From: CAWAHD01 sp963781785
Lineage (GTDB): Bacteria; Planctomycetota; Planctomycetia; Isosphaerales; Isosphaeraceae
Length of the DNA stretch: 64,000 bases
Direction: 5' to 3'
Assembly: GCA_963781785.1 (NCBI GenBank)
Contig: CAWAHD010000002.1
Span: forward strand, 4,898,001-4,962,000
A model generated the notes under the pieces. That model was given only the letters and a program-made list of their open reading frames with translations. It made no database searches and was not told where the DNA came from. The position numbers and the translations under genes are program-made. Positions within the stretch are counted from its first letter, which is position 1. Each line of letters opens with the position of its first letter. This document shows positions 33,003 to 41,901 of this stretch, piece by piece.

Positions 33003-33021
33003 CTGTCAGAGCATCTGACAG
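33003..33021 (+). promoter_or_regulatory. Hairpin overlapping the dndA ribosome-binding site
   Basis: CTGTCAGA-GCA-TCTGACAG is a perfect 8-bp inverted repeat ending inside CAGGAG, the ribosome site of dndA (AGGAG at 33020-33024). In RNA it would form a stem touching the Shine-Dalgarno sequence; in DNA it could be a second operator. Confidence 0.5.
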
Positions 33022-33036
33022 GAGTTGCTTCACGTT

Positions 33037-34174
33037 ATGAGGCCGGTTTACCTGGACTACAACGCGACAACGCCGATAGACCCGAGAGTGTTCGAGGCGA
33101 TGCGGCCCTACTATCTGGCGAAAGTTGGGAACGCCGGCAGCCGAACCCATGTCTACGGTCAGAACGCAAGAGACGCCGTGGATCTCGCCCGCGGCCAGGT
33201 TGCGGCGATCATTGGTGCCAAGTCCGAAGAAATCATCTTCACGAGCGGCGCGACCGAGAGTAACAACATTGCTCTGCTCGGCTTGATGCGGCACGGCGTA
33301 AAGGCCGATCGCAGGCATATCCTTGCATCCGCCATTGAGCACAAGGCAGTCCTCGAGCCACTCGGCAGGCTTCGTGAATTCGGCTTCCTTGTCGAACTCG
33401 TCCCAGTCACTCCGGGCGGCTACGTCGAACCCGACGCCGTCCGGGAGCGGCTGCGACCGGACACTCTCGTTGTGTCGATCATGCACGCGAATAACGAAAC
33501 GGGCGTTCTCCAGCCCGTGATCGAGATCTCCAGCTTGCTGGTCGGATCAGGGGCGTTATTTCACACAGACGCCGCCCAGACGTTCGGCAAGGAGGTCGAG
33601 GTGCTCCGGCGGGTCGAATGTGATTTCATGTCTGTCAGCGGTCACAAGATTTATGGCCCTGCGGGGATTGGTGCTCTCTACGTCCGTCGGTGCGGATCGG
33701 GACGGACTCCGTTGACGCCGCTCATGGAAGGAGGGGGCCAGGAGAAGGGGCTGAGGCCAGGCACCCTGCCGGTGCCCCTGATCGTCGGACTCGGGAGAGC
33801 AGCGGAGCTGGCGGGGCAGGAGTATCAGCAGCGAAATCATCAAGCCGCCAGGCTGAAGAGAGAGTTTCTGGGTGCACTGAAGGCCGTCGATCATCGGATC
33901 AATGGGGATTTGAGCGAGCATGCAGTCCCATGTGGTCAACGTCAGCTTCCCGGGGGTGGACAGCGAGGCCCTCATGTTGGCTTTGCGATCGCAAATTGCG
34001 ATCTCCAACGGGGCAGCCTGCACATCGTCAGGCCACTTCCCGAGCCATGTGCTGAGATCGATGGGTCTGTCTGAAGACCTTCTTGCCTCGGCAGTACGCC
34101 TCTCTTGGGGACCCGGCGTGAAGGGGATCCCGCATCGGGCCTTGATCGAAGCAGTCTCGAAGCTCAAGTGCTAG
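33037..34174 (+). CDS. dndA: Cysteine desulfurase DndA (one frameshift)
   Basis: About 379 residues from the ATG at 33037; a TTG at 33025 is too close to the AGGAG. Class V aminotransferase fold: YLDYNATTPIDPRVFEAMRP, IIFTSGATESNNIALLGL, MHANNETGVLQPVIEIS, HTDAAQTFGKEVEVL and the PLP lysine in SVSGHKIYGPAGIGALYV. The frame breaks near 33928; removing one base gives EHAQSHVVNVSFPGVDSEA and the active-site cysteine in SNGAACTSSGHFPSHVLRSM. DndA transfers sulfur from L-cysteine to DndC. IscS/NifS would look alike; position beside dndB and opposite dndC decides the name. dndB follows after 79 bp. Confidence 0.85.
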
Positions 34175-34253
34175 ACTCTTCGGCAGGCGCGGCACAATCA
34201 AAGCGCGCGTCCGGTCGGCAACACACCTCAAACGAATTGTCAGCGAGCTGTTC

Positions 34254-35344
34254 ATGGCTGGGTTCGAACTTCACCTGCCAGCGATCCGTGGCAAGCAGTC
34301 GGGCCATGACTTCTACCTGGTCATGTGCCCGCTCCGGCTCCTTCCGCGTCTTTTTCGGTTGGAGGAAGAGGGGATCCAACCCGAACTTCAGGCTCAGAGG
34401 GTGCTCAACAAAGGACGAATCCCCGAGATCGCCCGATACATCACGGAGAATCCGGAATGCTACATTCTGTCTTCGATCGTTGGCTCTATCGATCGGGAAG
34501 TCCTGTTCGAGCCGGCCCCAGGCCACACAGGTAGCGCCGGCTTGGGGATTTTGAGGCTCCCGATTTCGGCTCGTCTTTTAATTCACGACGGCCTTCATCG
34601 CCGTGCCGCCATTGAAACGGCGTTGCGGCTCAAGCCTGGCCTCGGAGACGAGACCATATCGCTCGTCTTGTACGTCGATCCCGGGCTTCGGAGATCGGAG
34701 CAGATCTTCTCTGACCTGAAACGCCACGAGTCTCGGTCGTCTCGCTCCCAGGGAATTCTCTGTGACAGCCGGGACGAATTGGCCTTGATCACGAAGGAAG
34801 TGATCCATCGCGTGGATGTTTTCGAGGGCATGACGGAGATGGTCCGCAGCAAGATCTCCAACCGTTCGCTCAAGCTCTTCACGTTGAGCGGGATCTACCA
34901 CGCTACGAAAATACTGCTGTCCCAGAAACAACGGACACCGTTCGCTGAGAAGCTTGCCGCGGCAACCGACTTCTGGACCGAGGTCGCACGCAATATCCCC
35001 GATTGGGGCCGCGCAAGAGACGTGAGGTCACGCCGGCGGCTCTACGCGCAACATGCGTCCACTCCCACGCGATTGCTCTTTCAGCGCTGGCCAGGGCCGG
35101 GAAATCCCTTCTCCAAATCGAGCGTGGGAAGTGGCGCAAGCGATTAGCGCGCCTCCGGAAACTTGACTGGTCAAGGTCGAACAAGCAGCTCTGGGAGGGA
35201 AGAGCCATGATCGCCGGCCGATTGTCCAAGGCAAATATCAATACAATGTTGAGTGGAAACATCGTCAAGCGGCAGTTAGGGTTCCCGCTCACACTCGAGG
35301 AGCAGGACGCGGAAGACCAGTTGAAAGCGGACGAGAGGAGCTAA
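34254..35344 (+). CDS. dndB: DndB, DNA phosphorothioation regulator with altered DGQHR motif (one frameshift)
   Basis: About 364 residues. Family pattern: LHLPAIRGKQSGHDFYLVMC, then LQAQRVLNKGRIPEIARYIT, a core ILRLPISARLLIHDGLHRRA where the family motif DGQHR reads DGLHR, and EQIFSDLKRHESRSSRSQGI. The frame breaks near 35015 (one base missing) and resumes as REVTPAALRATCVHSHAIAL through GRLSKANINTMLSGNIVKRQ to a stop at 35344. DndB homologues act as regulators of dnd expression and modification extent; here it is the best candidate to bind the TGACTTCCA sites (inference). Its last four bases overlap the stop region of the convergent HNH gene. Confidence 0.85.
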
Positions 35345-36267
35345 TCGCGGCCGAGGAACTTCTTTTTTCGATGCCAGTCGAGGTGGTCGGGATCAGGAAA
35401 GAGGGCGGGATTGCTGGGCAGGCGGATTAGCCGACCGTGATAATCGGATAGCGGCTTCTGGTCGGGGCTGTGTTCCGTGAACCGGCCGAGAGCGACCTTC
35501 ACGGTGTAGTCGTCGTCGATCGTCCAGAGCCCGTTGTCAAAGAGCCAATGGGCGTTCTTGCAGAGCGCGATCCCGTTCCGGATGTCGTTGTTCCTCGAGT
35601 CAGCGAATTGATGGATGTGCGCGGCGTCGATGATGCTGCCCGACGTAATGGTCAAGAGACGGTAGCCCGTCAACGCACAAGTATAGTTATACAGAGAGAC
35701 GATGTTGAGCCGGAATCGGGCCTCTCGGCCCTGTTTTTCCGCATCCTCGGGTGACTGGTGCATGGAAGCGCTCGCGACTTCGTCCTCGCCAGGAACCGGC
35801 AGACCCAACAGCGAACATAGCGCCACACGCTCGTCGGGCGGAAAGTAGTTGCAGATTAGTACTCGGCGTGCCTCTTCCCGGAAGGCCATGTCGCTCACGC
35901 ACGCCTCGAAGTCCCGATTAAACGCTGCGGCACGTGTCAAGCGACGGTCGGGTGAGGAGCTCCCATCTTCGCCGAGAGCTTTCCAGCAACCGGCGCTTTG
36001 CAAGTGATGGAAGGGGTATCGAACATCGGGCTTTTGAGTGCGGCGATGTGCCACCACGCTCCAATATGTGCAGAATCGAAAGGCAAGTTCCGGCGTCAGG
36101 GGGAGCATTCCCTTCGGCAAGAGTTGCTGCTCGGCTAACTCGATGATCACGAGAAGGAGTAGGGGCTTGTGAGGCGCCGGGCTGCCCTTTCGGTCTATCT
36201 TGAGTTTCGCGAACTTTGCAAGCCACCGATCTCGAGTAACCTGGTCCATCGGATTCTTCTCAGTCAT
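35341..36267 (-). CDS. HNH endonuclease with N-terminal domain resembling the DNA sulfur-binding domain
   Basis: About 308 residues from the ATG at 36267 (MTEKNPMDQVTRDRWLAKFA); a second ATG at 36249 follows GAGAAG and is equally possible. The N-terminal ~140 residues hold APHKPLLLLVIIELAE and VRYPFHHLQSAGCWKAL. These match by eye the HKPLLLL and YPFxxLxxxGxW patterns of the sulfur-binding domain in ScoMcrA/SprMcrA-type enzymes, including the Tyr-Pro pair implicated in holding the sulfur atom. The C-terminal half is an HNH nuclease: NYTCALTGYRLLT, GSIIDAAHIHQFADSRNNDI and NGIALCKNAHWLFDNGLW. It is the distal gene of a helicase-HIT-HNH operon that converges on dndB. A role as a phosphorothioate-aware restriction enzyme is inference. 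Confidence 0.8.
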   Translation of the reverse strand: MTEKNPMDQVTRDRWLAKFAKLKIDRKGSPAPHKPLLLLVIIELAEQQLLPKGMLPLTPELAFRFCTYWSVVAHRRTQKPDVRYPFHHLQSAGCWKALGEDGSSSPDRRLTRAAAFNRDFEACVSDMAFREEARRVLICNYFPPDERVALCSLLGLPVPGEDEVASASMHQSPEDAEKQGREARFRLNIVSLYNYTCALTGYRLLTITSGSIIDAAHIHQFADSRNNDIRNGIALCKNAHWLFDNGLWTIDDDYTVKVALGRFTEHSPDQKPLSDYHGRLIRLPSNPALFPDPDHLDWHRKKKFLGRD

Positions 36268-36408
36268 TGTCCAAGCGGTCATCGGCCATCCCAAGTGGCG
36301 CATTCGCGTCGCGCTCGCAGATACCCCGGCACCAAATGACAACCGACGACGGTGCTCGTGGTCCCATGCAATCGTAACCGTCGCAATGGCCTAGCCAGCG
36401 CACGCCAG

Positions 36409-36798
36409 CTACGAATATTGCCCCATCCCCTTGATAACATTGCGTACCCCACCTTGCGGTTCAGTTGCATCCCCGAAGAAGCGAGGGATAAGATGCACAT
36501 GAGCATGCATCACGGTCTGTCCGGCAGCCTCGCCGACGTTCACGCCGACATTGAAGCCGTCTGGCTGGTGCTCTGCAGCCAACCGAGACCGCATTCGGAA
36601 GAGCATCTCAAAAACCGCTTCCAATTCGGTGGACGACAAGGCAAAGAAGTCGCAAACGTGTCGCCTTGGGATGACAAGTGTGTGGCCGGGCGAGACTGGA
36701 AACGCGTCTGCGAGCGCCATCGCCAACTCGTTCTCATCTAGCACCCGCGCCCGCTCCGGATGACAGAACGGGCATTCAAGGCTCATTGAGTCGCTCAT
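36409..36798 (-). CDS. HIT-family (histidine triad) nucleotide hydrolase/transferase
   Basis: About 129 residues from the ATG at 36798 (MSDSMSLECPFCHPERARVL); MSLECPFC at 36786 is an alternative. The CPFC start suggests a zinc knuckle. PVSPGHTLVIPRRHVCDFFA and GQTVMHAHVHLIPRFFGD supply the HIT signature (HAHVH). HIT proteins cleave or transfer nucleoside monophosphates, for instance from AMP conjugates. The start overlaps the end of the helicase gene by about 20 bp, so the two are translationally coupled. HIT genes recur inside defence operons with helicases, but their role there is not established. Confidence 0.9.
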   Translation of the reverse strand: MSDSMSLECPFCHPERARVLDENELAMALADAFPVSPGHTLVIPRRHVCDFFALSSTELEAVFEMLFRMRSRLAAEHQPDGFNVGVNVGEAAGQTVMHAHVHLIPRFFGDATEPQGGVRNVIKGMGQYS

Positions 36799-39041
36799 AA
36801 TACCTGCTGATGCTTTCTTCGCAGATAGCGCGGAGTCTCTCAAGGTCGTCCGTTCTCAATTGGCGCCACAGGCTCGGCTCGAAACGAACGAATGCAAGGT
36901 CACGGTCGTATCTCAGGTAGCCACGCCGCTCAAATTTCTCGAAGGGCATGCCAAGCATCACTCGCTGAATCTCGGATTCGTCCAAGGCGTCGACATTGGC
37001 CATGCGCGCATTCGCCTTCTCGACCGGGAGTCCTGATACTTTCCAGAGCCTGGTAAAACTGCCGGAACTTTGCGACGGCATCCGCAAGCCTTGCGCGTCC
37101 TTGCATGTCAATGCAATCCAGGATAGCGAGCAGCATGACCGGTTTGTATGACGCGGACATGTCCATTTTGTCGTCCGCATACTGAAGGAACAGGTTCTTG
37201 ATGTTGTGTGGCGCAATCTTCGGCAGTCCGAGCGCTTGGCGAACTTCGTCGACGCGGTCACGAGTGAAGTAGTGATAGATCCGGTCGCCGAGCGTCACGC
37301 TATGGTCCGGGCGCACTTCTTCGCGTTCAATCGCGCGGCGCACCACTCCTTCGGAGGCCGCCAATTCGAGTTCCAGTTCGGTTACAGAAAGCATGCCGGC
37401 GACGGTTTCCTGCCAATTGAAGAGGTCAATCTCCTGGTAAGCCTTGGCCCACAGCCCGATATCGATGACCGTTGTGGGACGGTCACCCCGGCCGATCGCT
37501 TCATCATCGGCGCGCTTCAGTTCGTCCGGCGCAAGTACGAAGCCGCCAGGGCGATACTTCGTGCTTCCGATGACCCGGTGGAGGTTGAGCGACTGGTTGT
37601 ATTTGGACGCGTTGTCCACGAAATCGACGACGACAAGGCATTCCTTTCCCGGTGCTTTTCGCGTGCCGCGGCCAATCTGCTGCATGTAGATGACCTTTGA
37701 CAGCGTTGGACGCGCCATCAGCAACACCTCGACGTCGGGACAATCCCAACCTTCGTTGAGGATATCGCATGCGCAAAGCACACGCAGATCCCCGTTGTGG
37801 AATGCTGTCATGTACTTTTCCCGGTCGACTCTCGGCATTCGACCAGAAACCGATCGCGCGGCGACACCTGCGCGGCGAAAAAGCTCCGCCAGGTCCTCGC
37901 CGTGCCGGACATTGACGCAGAACGCCACGGCCTTCCGTCCGGGCACGTGGTTCAAATACGTTTCTACGATCAGGCGATCACGAGGTGGCACGAAGATCGT
38001 TTCCTCAAGGTCTTTGCGGTTGTACTGAATTTGATTGAACCGGATCCGGCTGAGATCGACGTTTGTGAGCACTCGGAAAGCGCGAATCGGAGCAAGCTCG
38101 CCGCGCTCGACGGCCTCCCGTAGAGTCAAGCGGTGTGCACTATCGCGAAAGATCTCAAGGATTGACTGGCCGTCCGCGCGGTCTGGCGTTGCGGTCAGGC
38201 CCAATACGAAGTCCGGCCGAAAGTGACCGAGCAGCCGCGTGTACGTCGGTGCAGCCGCGTGATGAGCTTCGTCGATGATGAGGTACTGGAACGCGATCCG
38301 CGGGAAATCTTCCAGGTGCTCGGCTATGCTTTGAATCGATGCCGCGATGTTGTGCTCTTCGAAGTCACGCACGTCGCCCATGAACAACCCCGCGGACGCT
38401 TCGGGCCAGAGGTTTCGTAGACTGTCGTACGCTTGCGTCACCAGTTCCCGGCGGTGAGCAACAAACAGAGTTCGGCCGCCGAGTCGCTGAGCGTCGCTAA
38501 CGGCCACGATTGTCTTTCCCGCGCCCTGCGCGTGTGTCAAAAGTGCAATCGTCTTGCCGCTCGCCCGCATCTGTTCCAGACAGTCGAGCGCGTCCTTTTG
38601 GTGCTGACGAAGTTCAAAGACCTCGCCGCTCTGCTTCGGCAAAAAATCATCGAACGAGACCAGACTCGGGATGCTCTCGAGGAACAAGGCAAGTTGATCT
38701 TTCACCCGCTGCGGTTCGTGCATCAACTCGCGGTCCGTCCAGCGAAAGACGCGCCAGCCCTGATGGACCAGACTGTTCTGGCGGAGCAGGTCGTCCTCAA
38801 ACTTGTCAACAGGTATCGCGCTCGGCAGATGCCACGTCAGGCCGTCGATTTCGAAGGCGATTTTTTCGTCGGCCGCTCGGAGTGCATAATCGATGGAACG
38901 GCCCGTGCCGTAAATGTCCTCGATCGCATACTCATGGACGAGCAGTTGGACTTTTTCGAGGCCGAAGACCTGGGCGAACAGCTCGACGAAAACGTCCTCG
39001 GGAGCACTGGCGAGAGCCTGCCGTTCATTGATTTCCATCAT
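36776..39041 (-). CDS. DEAD/DEAH helicase with N-terminal PD-(D/E)XK nuclease-like domain (one frameshift)
   Basis: About 755 residues from MMEINERQ at 39041, GTGGAG upstream. Residues ~1-120 look like a Vsr/DUF559-type nuclease: YGTGRSIDYALRA, KIAFEIDGLTWHLP, VHQGWRVFRWTDREL. The SF2 helicase core has LLTHAQGAGKTIVAV (Walker A), YLIIDEAHHAAAPTYTR (DEAH), LGLTATPDRADG, DILNEGWDCPDVEVLLMARP and MQQIGRGTRKAPG (motif VI). The C-terminal part has MSASYKPVMLLAILDCIDMQ; after a break near 37030 it continues LPVEKANARMANVDALDESE to a stop at 36776. The combination of nuclease-like and helicase domains and coupling to HIT and HNH genes suggests a restriction-type module next to dnd. Confidence 0.86.
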
Positions 39042-39194
39042 CGTGACGACTCCACAGGATTCGATAATCACCAGCGGCGAACGGGTACCCCGGTTTGTAA
39101 TATGGACGATTGACGAACGCGTTCGCGCCGCCCGCCTATTCCTGAGCTCGAGTACGGTCATGACGTCGTGATGGGCGAGATCGCGTTTCGGTCA

Positions 39195-39263
39195 CTATTC
39201 AGCTTCGCGAACACGCAGGCCGTTTCTCTCCCATAACCTGTTCATCGGATTCTTCTCGGTCAT
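39195..39263 (-). pseudogene. Fragment repeating the start of the HNH gene
   Basis: The 21 bases 39243-39263 match 36247-36267 at 20 positions and encode the same MTEKNPM start. The reading frame then gives NRLWERNGLRVREAE and stops at 39195. It lies just upstream of the helicase start region on the same strand. It is probably a leftover or a duplicated leader. The surrounding 39042-39561 contains no recognisable gene. Confidence 0.4.
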
Positions 39264-39561
39264 CAATCGAGCGGTCTTCCTTCGCGACGGCCGCCTTTTT
39301 CCGGCGATGCTGAGACGCCTCGGCTCCAGATGACGCGGCGGCGGCGCTCGCTGGCGCTTGTTATGGTAGCCGTGGCATCGGTCTCCGATCAAACCCTGCC
39401 CCCCGTAACGCCTTGAGGGCCTGCAGAAACGTCGAGCATGAGACAGCCGGAACCAAACGTGCGCGGCACCTGGTAAAGCTCGGCTACACGGTGGTCCCCG
39501 GTCAGCACGTTCCCAAAACTCAACGGAGGCATCCCGGCTCTCGGGCGGCTATCAGGGCCAG

Positions 39562-39867
39562 ATGAATTTCCGCGATGACTTCATTCAACAGATCTACGAG
39601 CCAGGGGACGAGTGCTCGTTGTGGTCGCCAGAGCAAGCCGCGAGCCTGGGGTATATCCGACACTGGCGTGTCAGTTGGGAGGCCGGCCCGGCCGAGTGGG
39701 GCGTTCTGCTCACGCTCGGCGAAAGCATGTGGCTCACGGAATTCGATCTGAGTCACGATCATCGGCCGGAGGTGATTCTCCAGCGCGGAAACGGCTGGTT
39801 CACCGAGCCGCATTTCCGCTTCGATATTGGATTCATCGAGCACGCGGGGAGAACCGCTACCTCCTGA
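39562..39867 (+). CDS. Hypothetical protein, paralogue of the one at 42746
   Basis: 101 residues (MNFRDDFIQQIYEPGDECSL..). Compositional features: Trp-rich (SLWSPEQ, HWRVSWEAGPAEWGVLL), an ESMWLTEFDLSHDHRPEVI segment, and a C-terminal WFTEPHFRFDIGFIE. No family recognised. Its paralogue 3.2 kb away is nearly identical through this core, and the 381-bp copies contain no length difference, so the frame seems maintained. The ends diverge after FIE. Weak ribosome site. Confidence 0.5.
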   Translation: MNFRDDFIQQIYEPGDECSLWSPEQAASLGYIRHWRVSWEAGPAEWGVLLTLGESMWLTEFDLSHDHRPEVILQRGNGWFTEPHFRFDIGFIEHAGRTATS

Positions 39868-39957
39868 CAAGACTCAAGATTCAGTGGCTTTTGCCGATAC
39901 CGTGGTGCGGATCGACGACTTCGGCCAGGCGGGAGAGGGTTGAGGTGTCCTGGTCCG
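39577..39957 (+). repeat. 381-bp direct repeat, left copy
   Basis: Matches 42764-43144 over exactly 381 bp with roughly 85-90% identity by eye and no length change. It covers the hypothetical ORF plus ~90 bp downstream. The two copies bracket the AAA/DUF4276 pair and a further small gene, as flanking direct repeats would after duplication or integration. Confidence 0.8.
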
Positions 39958-40107
39958 CGGACCGATCCGCGCGAGTATCGGCTGCTGGTCGCGCCTTTCG
40001 ATTCAACGCCGCTCTTGGTTTCGCGGGGCCTACGCGTTCCGGTCGGCGGCGATGAAATCGCGAACGATGAGGCTCCCGGATACCCCCCTCGCTGGAGTCG
40101 GACGACC

Positions 40108-40705
40108 TCATAAGTTCTGGTTCAGGAGGCGCACCGCGCGGACAAAGCTGGGTAGGTAGGGCTTGAGCACCTCCGGGTCTAGCTTGCCCAAGACCTCGAA
40201 CGACCGCTTGCCCTTGGTGTAGGCGTTTGTGCAGTTCTTCGTGGCGGTTTGGAGCCTGGTCTGCACGTCGTCCCGCGCCCGCGACTCGACGTTCGCCAGG
40301 GACGGAAGAGCCGATGGTTGCAGCTTCCGTCCGTAGTGCTGGGCAAGCGCTGCACGGTCAACGACGATCCACGTCTCCATGCACGTCGTCATCAGCAGCA
40401 CCTGCCCGTCGTCCGCTTCGCGCGGACGGCTCCAGCCGTCCCGAGCTGTAAGGTGCGCCCAGGCTGCCTCGTTGTCGGCCACAGGGTCTTCACAGTCGAT
40501 CAGCAGCGCCACGTATTCGCCGTCTGCGGCAGTCTCGTTGGCGGTCTTGAAACGATCGAACGCAGTTCCGCGCCCGCCGCAGGCGACCAGCTTGGGCATC
40601 CGGCCGGCGAAGCCACACTTCGCCAGGAGCTTGCGGAAACCCTTCGCGGCAGCGAATCTTGAGCTGGGTGGAATCGCCGCCGCCTTCCAGATAGATTGTG
40701 CTCAC
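40108..40705 (-). CDS. DUF4276 (TOPRIM-like) protein, partner of the AAA ATPase (one frameshift)
   Basis: About 199 residues. Start at a GTG (40703-40705) that overlaps the ATPase stop as GTGA. The opening VSTIYLEGGGDSTQLKIRCR has the E-G-x-x-D/E pattern of TOPRIM-type DUF4276 proteins; after a break near 40640 (TTT where TT restores the frame) come MPKLVACGGRGTAFDRF, YVALLIDCEDPVA (the second acidic TOPRIM motif) and a C-terminal helical part ending VRAVRLLNQNL. Such proteins are often encoded next to AAA_21 ATPases in abortive-infection-like pairs, analogous to RloA/RloB, AbiL or PARIS. A nuclease effector role is inference. Confidence 0.75.
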
Positions 40706-41901
40706 CAGCGCGTTCCCCCAAGTTGGCCGTCCATCCAAAGGTGGCCGAGGCGATAATTCTCAAGCCATACGGCCAGGGCTTCCGGATCGGGTCGCCGCAG
40801 GGTCGTCAATCCCTCGTGCTTCTCGCATACAATGACTGCCCCTGGCAGTTCGGTGAGGGCGTCCACAAGTATCTCCGAATGCGTCGTCACGATGAGCTGG
40901 GTCCGGTCGGACGCCGCCACAAGCAGGTCGGCTACCATCGGCAAGATATCTGGATGCAGCCCAAGTTCCGGCTCCTCGATGCCGATCAGGGGCGGCGGCT
41001 CCGGGTCGCACAGGATCGCCAGCAGGCACAGGAAACGGACACTGCCGTCCGACAGCCGTGTCGCCGGAATCGAAAAGTCACCCTCCGAGAAAAACACCTG
41101 GACCGTGCCGCCCTCGATGCTCACGTCGAAATCGGTTAGCCCTTCGTAGAGATGCGCCAGACCGGTTACCAAGGCCGCCTTCGTCTTGGGCTGGCGTCGC
41201 AGGCGGTTGACGAACATGCCGAGGTTCGAAAAGTCCTCTTCCAGGCGATCCGTGCGCAAGTCGGCCTTCTGGGGCTCGCGGAACACTGTGTTCCGTCCGA
41301 ACGCCCACTCCCGGTAAAGCCGAATGCGGTCATACACGGTTGCCAGGCGCGTGATTTCCGGGAAGCTCTCCGGATCCTGCCGCTGGGCCAGGATGGATGC
41401 GTCGGCCGCAACGTCGTCCCGGTTCAACTGCCGTTTCCTTCCGCTGACGGTGTTGATAACCGGCCGTCCGCGGCCGTAGTGGTAGAACAGATACGGCTTG
41501 TCCTTGCCCTTGGCCGGCGGGACGTTCTCGATCCGCTCGTCCACGAGCCGGAAAGACTGCTGCTCCTTGCACAGGGCAATCATATGCCGCAACGGCCAGT
41601 CGTCCGATCGCGCTACAATCGCTTCCACAGAGGCCGGATTCTTCGGGCGGCCCTTCCAGATCCACTCGGCAATTCCGCCGCCGCGGGCAATCACCGGCCG
41701 GAATCCCTCCCGGTTCGGGCACGTACGGAGCAGCGCGATGGATTCCAGCAGGTTGGACTTGCCGGAGCCGTTAGGCCCGATCAAGACGTTGAGACTTTTC
41801 AGTTCCAATGGCTGATTATCCGGTCCGAATGACAGGAGATTGCGCGGCGTGACCGCGTGGAGCAGCACGGAGCCACTCTGGTCAGTTTTTCCCATCGACA
41901 T
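40702..41901 (-). CDS. AAA_21-type ATPase, putative defence sensor
   Basis: 399 residues. Order: an N-terminal strand pair (LHAVTPRNLLSFGPDNQPLE), Walker A LIGPNGSGKSNLLESIALL, a middle insertion with coiled/helical lid (residues ~130-280), the ABC-like signature RLSDGSVRFLCLLAIL, Walker B PPLIGIEEPELGLHPDILPM and the H-loop QLIVTTHSEILVDAL. This is the SMC/ABC-like architecture of OLD, RloA, AbiL and PARIS-type ATPases. Its stop overlaps the DUF4276 start, so the pair is a coupled two-gene operon. Stand-alone function of the ATPase cannot be read. Confidence 0.88.
   Translation of the reverse strand: MSMGKTDQSGSVLLHAVTPRNLLSFGPDNQPLELKSLNVLIGPNGSGKSNLLESIALLRTCPNREGFRPVIARGGGIAEWIWKGRPKNPASVEAIVARSDDWPLRHMIALCKEQQSFRLVDERIENVPPAKGKDKPYLFYHYGRGRPVINTVSGRKRQLNRDDVAADASILAQRQDPESFPEITRLATVYDRIRLYREWAFGRNTVFREPQKADLRTDRLEEDFSNLGMFVNRLRRQPKTKAALVTGLAHLYEGLTDFDVSIEGGTVQVFFSEGDFSIPATRLSDGSVRFLCLLAILCDPEPPPLIGIEEPELGLHPDILPMVADLLVAASDRTQLIVTTHSEILVDALTELPGAVIVCEKHEGLTTLRRPDPEALAVWLENYRLGHLWMDGQLGGTRW

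Noticed and set aside
33037..34174. Housekeeping IscS/NifS instead of DndA
   Set aside because: No Fe-S assembly gene is nearby, and the gene is divergent from dndC and followed by dndB.
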